This document shows positions 8,472 through 16,622 of a DNA stretch of 64,000 nucleotides, in pieces (positions within the stretch are counted from its first letter, which is position 1; every line of letters begins with the position of its first letter). Position numbers and translations under genes: made by a program. The stretch is from Mumia sp050632745 (GTDB lineage: Bacteria; Actinomycetota; Actinomycetes; Propionibacteriales; Nocardioidaceae): assembly GCF_050632745.1 (NCBI RefSeq), contig NZ_JBODSD010000004.1, positions 310,001-374,000 of the forward strand. The letters run 5' to 3'. The notes below the pieces were generated by a model. The model was not told the origin of the DNA. It saw only the letters and a list, made by a program, of their open reading frames with translations, and searched no databases.

Positions 8472-9331
8472 GGGTGCTCGTCGTCGGCGCCGGGCTGGTC
8501 GGCTCCGCCGCGGCCACCACGCTGCGCGAGCGGGGCCACCACGTCACCGTGACGACCACGACGCCCGAGCGCGAGGCGGACCTGCGTACGCGCTTCGACG
8601 ACGTCGCGGTGCTGCGCGGGAGCGACCGTGACGCGGTCCACGCCCGGGTCGCGGAGGCCGACGTCGTCGTGGTGACGGCAGGACCCGTCGCGGCCCGGTC
8701 GATGACACCCGAGGACCGCGCGGTGACCTACCACGAGGTGCTCGTGCAGACGGCCGAGAGCATCGCGAGCGCCCCCGGCACCCCGCACCTCGTGGCGCTG
8801 TCGGCGTTGTCGGTCTACGGCGACGCCGGCAACCACCTCGTGACGGTGGACGAGGACTCCCCCGTCACCACCTCGGACGACCCGAGCCCGAGCATGTTCC
8901 TCGCGATGGAGGACGTCTACCGTACGAAGGCCGGCGAGCGCGCCACGATCTTCCGGTGCGGCGACGTCTTCGGGGCGGACGACCCGCCGATCGAGGCGAA
9001 GGTCGCGATGGCCCACCAGTACCTCGGCGGCTCGGTGCCGTTCGGCGGAGACGCCCTCCTCTACCGGCTCGCCGTCGAGGACGCTGCCGACGCGATCGTG
9101 CACGCGGTCGAGGACCGACTGGTCGGCACGTACAACCTCACGCACCCCGAGGTCCCGCCCACCAACGCCGAGCTCTTCGACACGATCAGCGCGGCGCAGG
9201 ACCTCCCGCCGCTGGTCTACCGGGCCGAGATCGCCGCGCCCGCCGTGCCGATCTCGGTCGACCGGCTGCGCGACGCGGGGTTCGTGGCGTCGCGGTCGTA
9301 CGTGGCGCACCCGCTCCTCGCCGACCGCTGA
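8468..9331 (+). CDS. NAD(P)-binding extended-SDR / NAD-dependent epimerase-like protein
   Basis: A 287-residue protein with an N-terminal Rossmann motif GAGLVGSAAA (residues 8-17) and the layout of an extended or atypical short-chain dehydrogenase. LSALSVYGDAGNH near 115-127 holds the tyrosine region, but a clear YxxxK is not obvious at the standard place (DVYRTKAGER is a candidate, with Y and K four apart). The C-terminal half (YNLTHPEVPPTNAEL) is the substrate lobe as in UDP-sugar epimerases. It is coupled to the RCCR-like gene by ATGA, so a reduction or modification of the same compound is likely. Divinyl reductases of chlorophyll synthesis belong to a related NmrA-like group, but no direct match is claimed. 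Confidence 0.72.
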   Translation: MRVLVVGAGLVGSAAATTLRERGHHVTVTTTTPEREADLRTRFDDVAVLRGSDRDAVHARVAEADVVVVTAGPVAARSMTPEDRAVTYHEVLVQTAESIASAPGTPHLVALSALSVYGDAGNHLVTVDEDSPVTTSDDPSPSMFLAMEDVYRTKAGERATIFRCGDVFGADDPPIEAKVAMAHQYLGGSVPFGGDALLYRLAVEDAADAIVHAVEDRLVGTYNLTHPEVPPTNAELFDTISAAQDLPPLVYRAEIAAPAVPISVDRLRDAGFVASRSYVAHPLLADR

Positions 9332-9351
9332 CCCCCCTCTCACCCGCGCCC

Positions 9352-9419
9352 TCCCCGTTTTGAAGGGTTCGACACGGTTCCGGTCCTCGGATTCCCCTTC
9401 GAACCCTTCAAAACGGGGA
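9352..9419. terminator. Long perfect inverted repeat, 21-base arms
   Basis: Arms 9352-9372 and 9399-9419 are perfectly complementary, with a 26-base spacer. The arms include the A+T tract GTTTTGAAGG. It starts 21 bases after the stop of the plus-strand gene ending at 9331 and could end that transcript. The length and perfection are also compatible with a dispersed intergenic repeat. Confidence 0.6.
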
Positions 9420-9460
9420 CGAGGGCCGAGCCGGGAGGAGACGAGGGTGGGCACGACGAA

Positions 9461-9499
9461 GCGGGCTCCCGTGCGTTGACAGGTACGCAGGGAGCCCGC
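9461..9499 (-). terminator. Hairpin terminator of the surface/ABC operon
   Basis: GCGGGCTCCC (9461-9470) pairs with GGGAGCCCGC (9490-9499), and TGCGT (9472-9476) with ACGCA (9485-9489), giving a 15-pair stem with one bulge and an 8-base loop. It lies 30 bases beyond the stop of the minus-strand LPXTG gene. Confidence 0.7.
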
Positions 9500-9528
9500 C
9501 GTCCATGGGGCCGAAGGAGGAGTCCGGC

Positions 9529-10854
9529 TCAGCCGCTCGCAGAGGTACGGCGGCGCGCCGGCACCAGGACCAGTCCGGCCGTGCCGAGGAGCACGAGCAC
9601 GGCGGCCCACAGGCCGATCACCGGGAGCCCCGGCGATCCGCCGGTCTTCGGCAGCGAGTCGGTCGACCCGCCGGTGCCGCCGTCGTCTCCGCCACCGCCG
9701 GCGCCCCCGTCGCCACCGTCGTCCGGCGGCTCGCTGCCGACGCCCAGCTTGGACAGGTCCGCGTCACCCGTGCAGTCGGCGCTGATGCTCATGGCGGGAA
9801 AGTCGAACGAGAAGCCCTTCACCGACACGTCGAGCTCGTCGCCCTCGACGGCCGCCGAGCCCTTCAGTGCCGGAACTGGGACCGGGGCCTTCGTCGGTAC
9901 CTTGACGGCACCTCCGCCCTTGAGCGTCGTCGCCTTGCCTGCCACGTCGAGCGCGAGCGTCACGTTCATCGTCCCGTCGATCGGGAGTGGCGCGATCCCC
10001 GGCAGGTCGCTCATCGACGCCTGCATCGAGACCGGGTCACCCTCGGCCGCGCGGTAGCCGGAGACAGAGATCGTGGCGGGGTACTCGAACTTCGTCCCCA
10101 GAGGTTCCAGCGTGCAGGCGAACGTCACCTTGCCCTTGGCCGGCACGCCCGCATCGCCAGCCGGGGGCGTCGTCGGTGCGCTCGTCGGTGCCGTCGTCGG
10201 CGCGGGCGTGGTCGGCGGCGGAGTCGTCGGGGTCTCGGTCGGCTCCGGCTCAGGCTCCACCTGTTCGCCCGAGCCCACCGCCGTGGCGGTCACGTTGGTC
10301 GGAACGGGCTTCGTCCGAGGGTTGGTCCCGCCAGGGGTGCCGCCGGTCTGACCGTTGCAGTCGATCTGCGTGTTGTACGGAGCCGCCGCGAAGTAGACGA
10401 CCTTCTCGAGCGTGACGACGTTGTCGCCCTCCACCGCAACAAAGGTCTTCGTCACCGAAGCGCCAGGCATCGCAACGCCCCCGGCTACGGTCCCGAAGTC
10501 CTTCGTGGCGGTGATCGGCTCGCCCCCGTTCACCGAGAAGTAGAACGTCCCTGTCACGGACGCCGCGGGGCCGCCGTTCTTGGGTCCCTTGTCGAAGCTG
10601 TAGGTGAGGGTGACCCGCTCCCCCGGGTTCGGCGCGGCGTCGGAGAGCGTGATCTTGTGGTCCGACACCCCGGTCGACCACGGCGCCAGGCTCGTCGAGA
10701 TGTCGTTCGACGGCGTCCCTGCGTACCAGACCCAACATCCCCCGGTCGGCTCGACGGCTGCGGCGGGCGTCGCCGCCACCGTCAGAGACCCCGCGGCCAG
10801 GGCGACGACCGCGGCGAGACGAGAGAGGGCGCCCACGCGCCCGAGCGCCCTCAC
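9529..10854 (-). CDS. Sortase-anchored surface protein (LPKTGG) with GGCWV domain
   Basis: A 441-residue exported protein. It has a signal peptide ending AATPAAA, a mature N-terminus with GGCWV, a first domain that closely parallels the N-terminal domain of 19074..20819 (shared KGPKNGGPAAS, FYFSVNGG, DCNGQT), a Pro/Thr-rich linker near residues 200-240, a second beta-rich domain and a G/D-rich spacer, then LPKTGG, a hydrophobic segment and a positively charged tail. The GTG at 10854 overlaps the stop of the preceding gene (GTGA). It ends an operon that begins with the ABC importer, so it probably displays a ligand-binding domain on the wall. No known binding family was recognised. Confidence 0.8.
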   Translation of the reverse strand: MRALGRVGALSRLAAVVALAAGSLTVAATPAAAVEPTGGCWVWYAGTPSNDISTSLAPWSTGVSDHKITLSDAAPNPGERVTLTYSFDKGPKNGGPAASVTGTFYFSVNGGEPITATKDFGTVAGGVAMPGASVTKTFVAVEGDNVVTLEKVVYFAAAPYNTQIDCNGQTGGTPGGTNPRTKPVPTNVTATAVGSGEQVEPEPEPTETPTTPPPTTPAPTTAPTSAPTTPPAGDAGVPAKGKVTFACTLEPLGTKFEYPATISVSGYRAAEGDPVSMQASMSDLPGIAPLPIDGTMNVTLALDVAGKATTLKGGGAVKVPTKAPVPVPALKGSAAVEGDELDVSVKGFSFDFPAMSISADCTGDADLSKLGVGSEPPDDGGDGGAGGGGDDGGTGGSTDSLPKTGGSPGLPVIGLWAAVLVLLGTAGLVLVPARRRTSASG

Positions 10855-11522
10855 GCGCCCACCTCGCGACGGCGCCGCCCCGGCAGCCCGAGCAGCAGGC
10901 CGAGGCCCGGAAGCAGCAGGGCTGCGGCGCCGAGCAGCAGCACCGGCAAGGTGTCCGTGCCGCCCGTCTTCGGCAGCGCGTTCGAGGTGTCGGACTGCGT
11001 CGTGGTCGCCGGCGCCGTCGTGGCCGGCGCGGTGGTCGCCGGTGCGGCAGCAGGCTGGTCCGCGGGCTGCTCGGCCGCCGCGGCACCGAACTCGAGGTTG
11101 ACGTTCGCCGTGTTCGCGGACACCACGTCGGCCGAGTTGGCGTTCGGGAGGGGTGCGGCACCGATCACGCACTGCTGCTTGGTGCAGTCGACCGATCCGT
11201 ACTTCTCCTTCATCTTCAGCGTGACGGCCTTGAAGCTGCCGTTCGCGTCGGCGTTGACGAACGTCGCACCGGTCGCGGTGTTGCAGTCGGCCGGGCCCTT
11301 GTAGCCCTCCTTGCACTGGCCGACGGCGATGCTCTTGAGGTTGGGCGCGAAGCCGGAGCCCGACACGGTGATCGACGAGCCGTCCTTCAGACCGGTCGTC
11401 TGGCTGATGTCGAGCTTGGGTGCCGCCGACGCCGCTGGGGCGCCGATCAGCATCACGAGCCCGAGCGCCAGTGCACAGGCCAGTCCACGAAGGGCTGTGG
11501 GGAGCTTGGGGGTCATCTGCAT
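10851..11522 (-). CDS. Wall-anchored neocarzinostatin-like protein (LPKTGG)
   Basis: A 223-residue exported protein: signal peptide ending APAASA, one neocarzinostatin-family domain, a Pro/Ala/Thr linker, LPKTGG, a membrane segment and RRRR tail. The domain shows the family pattern ITVSGSGFAPN, VGQCKEG, DCNTATGATFVNADANGSF and SVDCTKQQCVIG, with the two disulfide-type cysteine pairs. Neocarzinostatin domains hold large hydrophobic chromophores in a cleft, so display on the wall beside an importer suggests pigment capture. GGAGA precedes the ATG at 11522; an alternative ATG at 11579, overlapping the transporter stop (ATGA), would add 19 residues to the signal peptide. Confidence 0.8.
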   Translation of the reverse strand: MQMTPKLPTALRGLACALALGLVMLIGAPAASAAPKLDISQTTGLKDGSSITVSGSGFAPNLKSIAVGQCKEGYKGPADCNTATGATFVNADANGSFKAVTLKMKEKYGSVDCTKQQCVIGAAPLPNANSADVVSANTANVNLEFGAAAAEQPADQPAAAPATTAPATTAPATTTQSDTSNALPKTGGTDTLPVLLLGAAALLLPGLGLLLGLPGRRRREVGA

Positions 11523-11575
11523 CGTTCTCCGGGTGCGGTGGTGGGACGGACGGGCGTACGCGGTGCGGGCTCCGG

Positions 11576-14437
11576 TCATGGCGTCCCCGCGGGGATCGTC
11601 GTGACGGAGCTCAGGTGCGGGCCGGAGCGTTGGATCGCGGCGTGGTCGGAGCCGAGGTAGGAGCTCACGACCTCGGGGTGGGTGCGAACCTCGTCCGGGG
11701 TGCCGGACGCGACCAGCCGGCCGAGGTTCATCGCGACCATGCGGTCGCACAGGCGGCTCAGCAGCGGGAGGTCGTGCTCGATGACGACCATCGCCGTCCC
11801 GAGCTCGCGACGGACGTCGAGCAGCAGGTCGCCGAGCGCCTCGCACTCGTTCTGGGCGATGCCGGCCGACGGCTCGTCGAGGAGCAGCACCCGGGGCTCG
11901 AGCGCGAGCAGGCAGGTCAGCTCGACGACGCGACGGGTGCCCGTGGAGAGCTCGGCGATCGTCCGGCCGGCGAACGGGCCGAGACCCATGCGCTCGATCA
12001 GCTCGTCGGCACGCCGGCCCTTCAGGCGGTCGGGCACCGGGGTGCCGAGGGCCGCGACCGCGAGGCGGCTCGGCCGCGTCCGCTCGCCGGCGACCATGAC
12101 GGTCTCGCGCACGGTCATCGTCGGGAAGAGCGCGGCGTCCTGGAAGGAACGTACGAGCCCCGCCGCCGCCCGGCGCTCCGGCGTGGCCGTCGTCATGTCC
12201 TGGTCCGCGAAGAAGATCGCGCCGGTGTCGGGAGCGGTGAAGCCCGCGATGATCTCGAACAGCGTGGTCTTGCCGGCGCCGTTCGGCCCGATCACGCCGA
12301 CGATCTCGCCCGGACCGACCTCGAGGTCGACGTGGTCGACCGCCACCACGCCACCGAAGTGGCGGCTGAGGTCCTGGACGACCAGGAGCGGCGGGGCGCC
12401 CGGACCGGCGTCGAGGTCCTGCGTGTCCGGGGTGAACAGGCCCGAGAGCTCCGCCGAGCGCTGCAGCGGGGAGCGCTGGGAGACGTCGGGTTCGGCGCGG
12501 GCGGCGACGGGGTCGATCCCGGCCCGCGACGCGAGCCAGTCGTACCACCGGTCCCGCATCCGCATCCCCACCCCGCCGAGTCCGTCGGGGAGCATGATGA
12601 CGACGAGGAGCCAGCCGATCGCGAGCGCGGCCTCGCCGGGGATGCCGAGCATGACGAGGCTGGGCAGCCCGACGATGATCAAGGTCCCGATGAGCGGTCC
12701 GATGACGAGGCCGAGACCACCGACCACGGTCAGCGCGACGACGTCGATGCTCGCTGCCGCGGGGAACGAGTTGACGGTGAGCGTCGTCTGTCCGTGCCCG
12801 ATCACGACACCGCCGAGACCCGCGACCGCGCCCGACACGGCGTACAGCTGCAGCTTGCGCAGCGTCCGCGGGACGGTGAACGCCCGGGCGGCGTCCTCGT
12901 TGTCGCGCAACGCCTGCAACGACCGGCCGAACCCGCTGCGCCAGAGGTTGGCGCAGACGAAGACTCCGATCGCGAGCATGAGGATCGCGAAGAGGTAGTA
13001 GTCGCGGGCCAGGTCCATCGGGTAGCCCCACCAGGTCGGCTTCGCCGGGGAGACGCCGTCGCCGAGGAAGATGTCCAGGCGGAGCACCCAGGCGGTGGTC
13101 GCGAGCGCGAACGCGAGGGTCGACACCGCGAGCGCCAGACCCTTGAGCCGGAGCGCGGGGATGCCCACCAGGGCGGAGACGACGGCCGCGACCGCGACAC
13201 CGCCCAGGATGCCGAGGACGAAGCTGCCCGTCGCCTCGACGAGGTGCGCGGACGCGGCGGCCCCGATGCCGGCGTAGGCGAACTGACCCAGCGAGAGCTG
13301 GCCGGCGACGCCCGTGATGAGACCGACGCTGAGGCCGACGAGCGCGAAGCCGGCGACGCTCGTGAGGACCGCGGCCGTCTCGTTGCTGACGAGGTAGGCG
13401 AGGGCGATCGCGAGGGTGACGGACCCGCCGACGATGACGATCCGGGTCACGAGGATGCTGCGCACCCCCGAGTACGCCTCGGGGATGGGCGGCGAGCCGA
13501 CCCGACGCCAGCCGCCGCGGTCGGTGTCAGCACGGCCGAGGGCCGGCTGGCGCAGCAGCGCGACGACGATCACGATGCCGAGGACGACCGGCACGAGCCC
13601 GCGGGTGTCAGGGTTCGACAGCAGGATCTGCTCGAGGACGCCGATCGCGATCGACGCGCCGAACGCGATCGGGATCGACGACATCCGGGCGATCACGGCC
13701 CCGGCGAGACCCTTCAGGAGGAGGTCGGGCCCGAGCGTGTCGATGGACTGCCCGGCCGTCGTCGGCGTGACCAGGATCGCCGACAGGGCCGCGATCCCGC
13801 CGGAGATCGCCCACGCGTACGACGCCATGCGAGGCGCGCGGATGCCCTCCAGCGCCGCGGTGTCGGGCGCGTCGGCCGCGGCGCGGATCGCGAGGCCCTG
13901 GCGGGTGTGCCGCAGGAACCAGGACAGGGCGACCAGCACCGCCGGCGCGAGCAGGAGCATCGCCAGGTGCGACGGGCCGACGGGCGTCGTGCCGAGCGTG
14001 AAGGACGGCAGCAGCGGCGGCTCGGGGAACGTGAAGCCGCTGACGCCGTCGCTGTTGATCAGCAGCGCCATGATGAGGATGAACTGGGAGAGCCCGAGCG
14101 TCGCGATCATGCCGATCAGGCTGGGGCGTCCAGCGAGCCGACGGACGACCGAGACCTCGATCCCTCCCGCCAGCACGGCGGCCACGGCGATCGCGACCGG
14201 GAACGCCACGAGGTACGGGGCACCCCAGTCGACGACCAGCAGGCCGAGGACCGACGCGCCGAACGCCCCGATCGAGCCATAGGCGAAGTTGACGAACTTG
14301 CTCGACCGGTAGACGAGGACGAGACCGACGGCGAGCAGGCCGTACGTCAAACCCGTGAAGACCCCGATGATCAGCCGGTCGATGCCGATCTGGAAGCCCA
14401 CGACGTCCATCGCGAGGACGGTGTCCGCGGCGCTCAC
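11576..14437 (-). CDS. Fused branched-chain-type ABC importer, LivH-LivM-LivG
   Basis: A 953-residue fusion of three proteins that are normally separate. Residues about 1-315 are a LivH-type permease (YGSIGAFGA), 330-640 a LivM-type permease (VAGQLSLGQFAYAGIGAAA, RDNEDAARAFTV), and 685-940 a LivG-type ATPase with Walker A GPNGAGKTT near 716, signature LSTGTRR near 829 and LLLDEPSAGI. The GTG at 14437 overlaps the LivF stop. With the LivF ATPase and the lipoprotein encoded upstream, it forms an importer of the hydrophobic-amino-acid/amide family, whose members also take up urea, amides and aromatic acids. Its operon also holds two wall proteins, suggesting uptake of the captured ligand or its fragments. 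Confidence 0.92.
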   Translation of the reverse strand: MSAADTVLAMDVVGFQIGIDRLIIGVFTGLTYGLLAVGLVLVYRSSKFVNFAYGSIGAFGASVLGLLVVDWGAPYLVAFPVAIAVAAVLAGGIEVSVVRRLAGRPSLIGMIATLGLSQFILIMALLINSDGVSGFTFPEPPLLPSFTLGTTPVGPSHLAMLLLAPAVLVALSWFLRHTRQGLAIRAAADAPDTAALEGIRAPRMASYAWAISGGIAALSAILVTPTTAGQSIDTLGPDLLLKGLAGAVIARMSSIPIAFGASIAIGVLEQILLSNPDTRGLVPVVLGIVIVVALLRQPALGRADTDRGGWRRVGSPPIPEAYSGVRSILVTRIVIVGGSVTLAIALAYLVSNETAAVLTSVAGFALVGLSVGLITGVAGQLSLGQFAYAGIGAAASAHLVEATGSFVLGILGGVAVAAVVSALVGIPALRLKGLALAVSTLAFALATTAWVLRLDIFLGDGVSPAKPTWWGYPMDLARDYYLFAILMLAIGVFVCANLWRSGFGRSLQALRDNEDAARAFTVPRTLRKLQLYAVSGAVAGLGGVVIGHGQTTLTVNSFPAAASIDVVALTVVGGLGLVIGPLIGTLIIVGLPSLVMLGIPGEAALAIGWLLVVIMLPDGLGGVGMRMRDRWYDWLASRAGIDPVAARAEPDVSQRSPLQRSAELSGLFTPDTQDLDAGPGAPPLLVVQDLSRHFGGVVAVDHVDLEVGPGEIVGVIGPNGAGKTTLFEIIAGFTAPDTGAIFFADQDMTTATPERRAAAGLVRSFQDAALFPTMTVRETVMVAGERTRPSRLAVAALGTPVPDRLKGRRADELIERMGLGPFAGRTIAELSTGTRRVVELTCLLALEPRVLLLDEPSAGIAQNECEALGDLLLDVRRELGTAMVVIEHDLPLLSRLCDRMVAMNLGRLVASGTPDEVRTHPEVVSSYLGSDHAAIQRSGPHLSSVTTIPAGTP

Positions 14438-15216
14438 TGGGCCACCGCCACGTGTCCGCCGAGCATGAGGTCGCGCACGCGGTCGGGGTCGGCGGCGAGG
14501 TCGGACGCGGTCTCGCAGGCGACGATCTGCCCCTTCTCCATGAAGTAGGCCCGGTCGACGAGCGAGAGCGCGACGTTGACGGACTGCTCGACGAGCAGCA
14601 CCGCCGTCCCGCGCTCGTTGAGGCGACGGACGAGCTCGATCAGCCCGCCGACGACGACCGGCGCGAGCCCGAGCGAGAACTCGTCCACGACGAGGATGCG
14701 GGGGTCCTGCACGATCGCCTTGGCGAGCGCGAGCATCTGCCGCTCACCGCCCGACAGCGTCGACGCCGGCTGGTCGCGGCGCGCGTACAGGCGAGGGAAG
14801 ACGGCGAGCGCGGCGTCGACGGCCTCCTGGGCCCAGGCCTTGTCCTCGATCGTGAACGCGTGCATGCGGAGGTTCTCGGTCACGGTCAGCGAGCTGAACG
14901 TGGCCTGGCCGACGACCTGGCCCAGACCGCGCGCGATGCGCTCGCGGGTCGGAGCGGAGGTGACGTCGACACCTCCGAGGCGGACCGTGCCGGCGTCCGG
15001 ACGGAGGAGTCCGGCGACGACCTTGAGCGTGGTGCTCTTGCCGACGCCGTTCGGTCCGAGCAGCGCGACCATCTCGCCCTCCTCGACGACGAGGCCGGCG
15101 TCGAAGAGCACCTGCACCTGGCCGTACGACGCCTGGATGCCCTCGACCGACAGCGCCGGTCCTCCGGTGCGCGGCGTCAGGATGCCGAGGCCCGCGTCAC
15201 GACGTCGGGAAATCAA
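14434..15216 (-). CDS. ABC importer ATPase, LivF type
   Basis: A 260-residue ATPase with Walker A GPNGVGKST at 54-62, signature LSGGERQ near 152, and Walker B ILVVDEFSLGLAP. The last motif is the LivF-type LDEPSxGLAP with P replaced by F. The only suitable start is TTG at 15216, placed six bases after AAGGGGG and overlapping the end of the lipoprotein gene by 20 bases. It supplies the second nucleotide-binding domain for the fused LivHMG protein. The overlaps on both sides indicate tight co-expression. Confidence 0.9.
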   Translation of the reverse strand: MISRRRDAGLGILTPRTGGPALSVEGIQASYGQVQVLFDAGLVVEEGEMVALLGPNGVGKSTTLKVVAGLLRPDAGTVRLGGVDVTSAPTRERIARGLGQVVGQATFSSLTVTENLRMHAFTIEDKAWAQEAVDAALAVFPRLYARRDQPASTLSGGERQMLALAKAIVQDPRILVVDEFSLGLAPVVVGGLIELVRRLNERGTAVLLVEQSVNVALSLVDRAYFMEKGQIVACETASDLAADPDRVRDLMLGGHVAVAQ

Positions 15217-16576
15217 CGTCGCCCCCTTCGTAGACGAAGCAACCGCACGCGTCGTCGAACTTCAGGACCCGGAAGGCCCCCGAGGCCGCACGCCTGCCCG
15301 GTCCGAGGGCGCCGGTGAAGCCGGTCGCGGGCACGAACGCGGAGCCGAGCTCCTCGACGGCAGCGCCCCACGCCGACGCGTTGAGGTTGTCGGTGAGGTC
15401 GGTCGCTCCGGCCTGCAGAAGCAGCGCAGCGTCGCAGTACGGCAGGGCGACGCGCGCGGCCTCGCGCGACTTGAACGCGATGCCGGCTGAGGAGTAGATG
15501 TCGACGCACCGCTTCTCGGCGTCGGTGCCCGGGAAGGGCAGCTGCGCGTCGGCGACCTCCTGCGACGGGGCGAACCCGACGCCGACCATGCCCTTCAGGA
15601 TCGTCGGGGACAGCATCTCCGGGTTGTTCACGAAGAACGACGGGTTGTCGAACGTCGAGACGGCGTAGCGGGCGGTGAACTCCTGGGTCGTCGCCTGGGT
15701 GGCGAAGATCGACGCGAGGCGCGCGCCACCGAGGAACATCACCCGGTCGATGCCGGCCGAGCGGAAGTTGACGGCGCCCTGCCCGGTCCCCATGAAGAGA
15801 CTGCCCTGGTCGGTCGTGTCGACCCAGGAGATCTCCGGCTTGACCCCGGCGTCCTCCAGGAGCGGGACCGCCAGCTCCTCCATCGTCTTGCGGTTGATCG
15901 GGTTGTCCGCGGCCACGACGCCGACCTGCTCGCGGCCCTTGAAGAAGCCCTGCTCGGAGAGCGTCTCGACGTAGGCCTTCACGAAGCTGTCGTACGAGGG
16001 GTAGCTCGGCGACCAGAGGTAGGGCGACCACTTCTCGTACGTGGCGTCGTCGGTGGCGACGAGCGTCGCGTCGAGGACGAGCGTCTTCGCCTGCGCGTAG
16101 CAGGGCCGCGCGTTGTCCTGGAACTGGCCGGTGAGCACCACCGCGAAGGCCTTGTCGTCCTGGACGATGCGCTTGCACAGCTGCTCCTCGGCCGCGGCCG
16201 AGTCGTTCTGCGCGTCGTACAGGCGGAAGACCGCGTCGAGCTTGCGACCCCCGACGCCGCCGTTGGCGTTGACCCAGTCCTCGAGCGCCTGCACCTGCTT
16301 CTCGGGATCGCCCGCGTTGGCGGTCTTGAACCCGGTGACCTTCTTGACGGCCTCGAGGTCGACGCCGACGAACACCACCTTGACGGAGTCGTCGCTCACC
16401 CCGGGGCCGACACCCTCCGCGTTCGCGGAGGTGCCGGCGCCGGAACCACCGACGACGCTCCCTGGCATCACGCTCCCGCAGCCCACGAGGGCCAGGGCGA
16501 AGCACGCGAGTGCCACGGTCGCGCGGACGACCATCGAGCGGTCTGTCTCGCGTCGGGGTTCTTGCTGGTGCCGCAT
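15197..16576 (-). CDS. ABC importer substrate-binding lipoprotein (periplasmic-binding type I)
   Basis: A 459-residue lipoprotein with a lipobox LVGC (C33) after a hydrophobic signal, followed by a Gly/Ser linker and a Leu/Ile/Val-binding-protein fold (VKVVFVGVDLEAV, a linker to NANGGVGGRKLDAVFRLYD). It would bind the substrate outside the membrane and deliver it to the LivHMG/LivF complex. Binding proteins of this group take amino acids, amides, urea or aromatic acids; ligand residues cannot be assigned. It is the first gene of the five-gene operon reaching to 9529. GGAGAGCGC precedes the ATG. The C-terminal FDDACGCFVYEGG contains two nearby cysteines. Confidence 0.88.
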   Translation of the reverse strand: MRHQQEPRRETDRSMVVRATVALACFALALVGCGSVMPGSVVGGSGAGTSANAEGVGPGVSDDSVKVVFVGVDLEAVKKVTGFKTANAGDPEKQVQALEDWVNANGGVGGRKLDAVFRLYDAQNDSAAAEEQLCKRIVQDDKAFAVVLTGQFQDNARPCYAQAKTLVLDATLVATDDATYEKWSPYLWSPSYPSYDSFVKAYVETLSEQGFFKGREQVGVVAADNPINRKTMEELAVPLLEDAGVKPEISWVDTTDQGSLFMGTGQGAVNFRSAGIDRVMFLGGARLASIFATQATTQEFTARYAVSTFDNPSFFVNNPEMLSPTILKGMVGVGFAPSQEVADAQLPFPGTDAEKRCVDIYSSAGIAFKSREAARVALPYCDAALLLQAGATDLTDNLNASAWGAAVEELGSAFVPATGFTGALGPGRRAASGAFRVLKFDDACGCFVYEGGDVDFPTS

Positions 16577-16608
16577 GCGCTCTCCATCCCGGGGCTGAAG
16601 TGATCGCT

Positions 16609-16622
16609 AGAATATACGATAT
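16609..16622 (-). promoter_or_regulatory. Island element before the ABC/surface operon
   Basis: AGAATATACGATAT on the plus strand, in the 45-base gap before the lipoprotein gene start. It matches AGAATATACAATAT at 37083-37096 at 13 of 14 positions. It overlaps the stop codon of the next gene (16622..17926). As the only A+T-rich stretch available, it probably holds the -10 region and an operator. Confidence 0.5.

Noticed and set aside
9529..16576. Haem uptake system of the Hta/HmuTUV type
   Set aside because: The importer is of the branched-chain (LivHMGF) type and no HtaA or NEAT domain was seen in the surface proteins.
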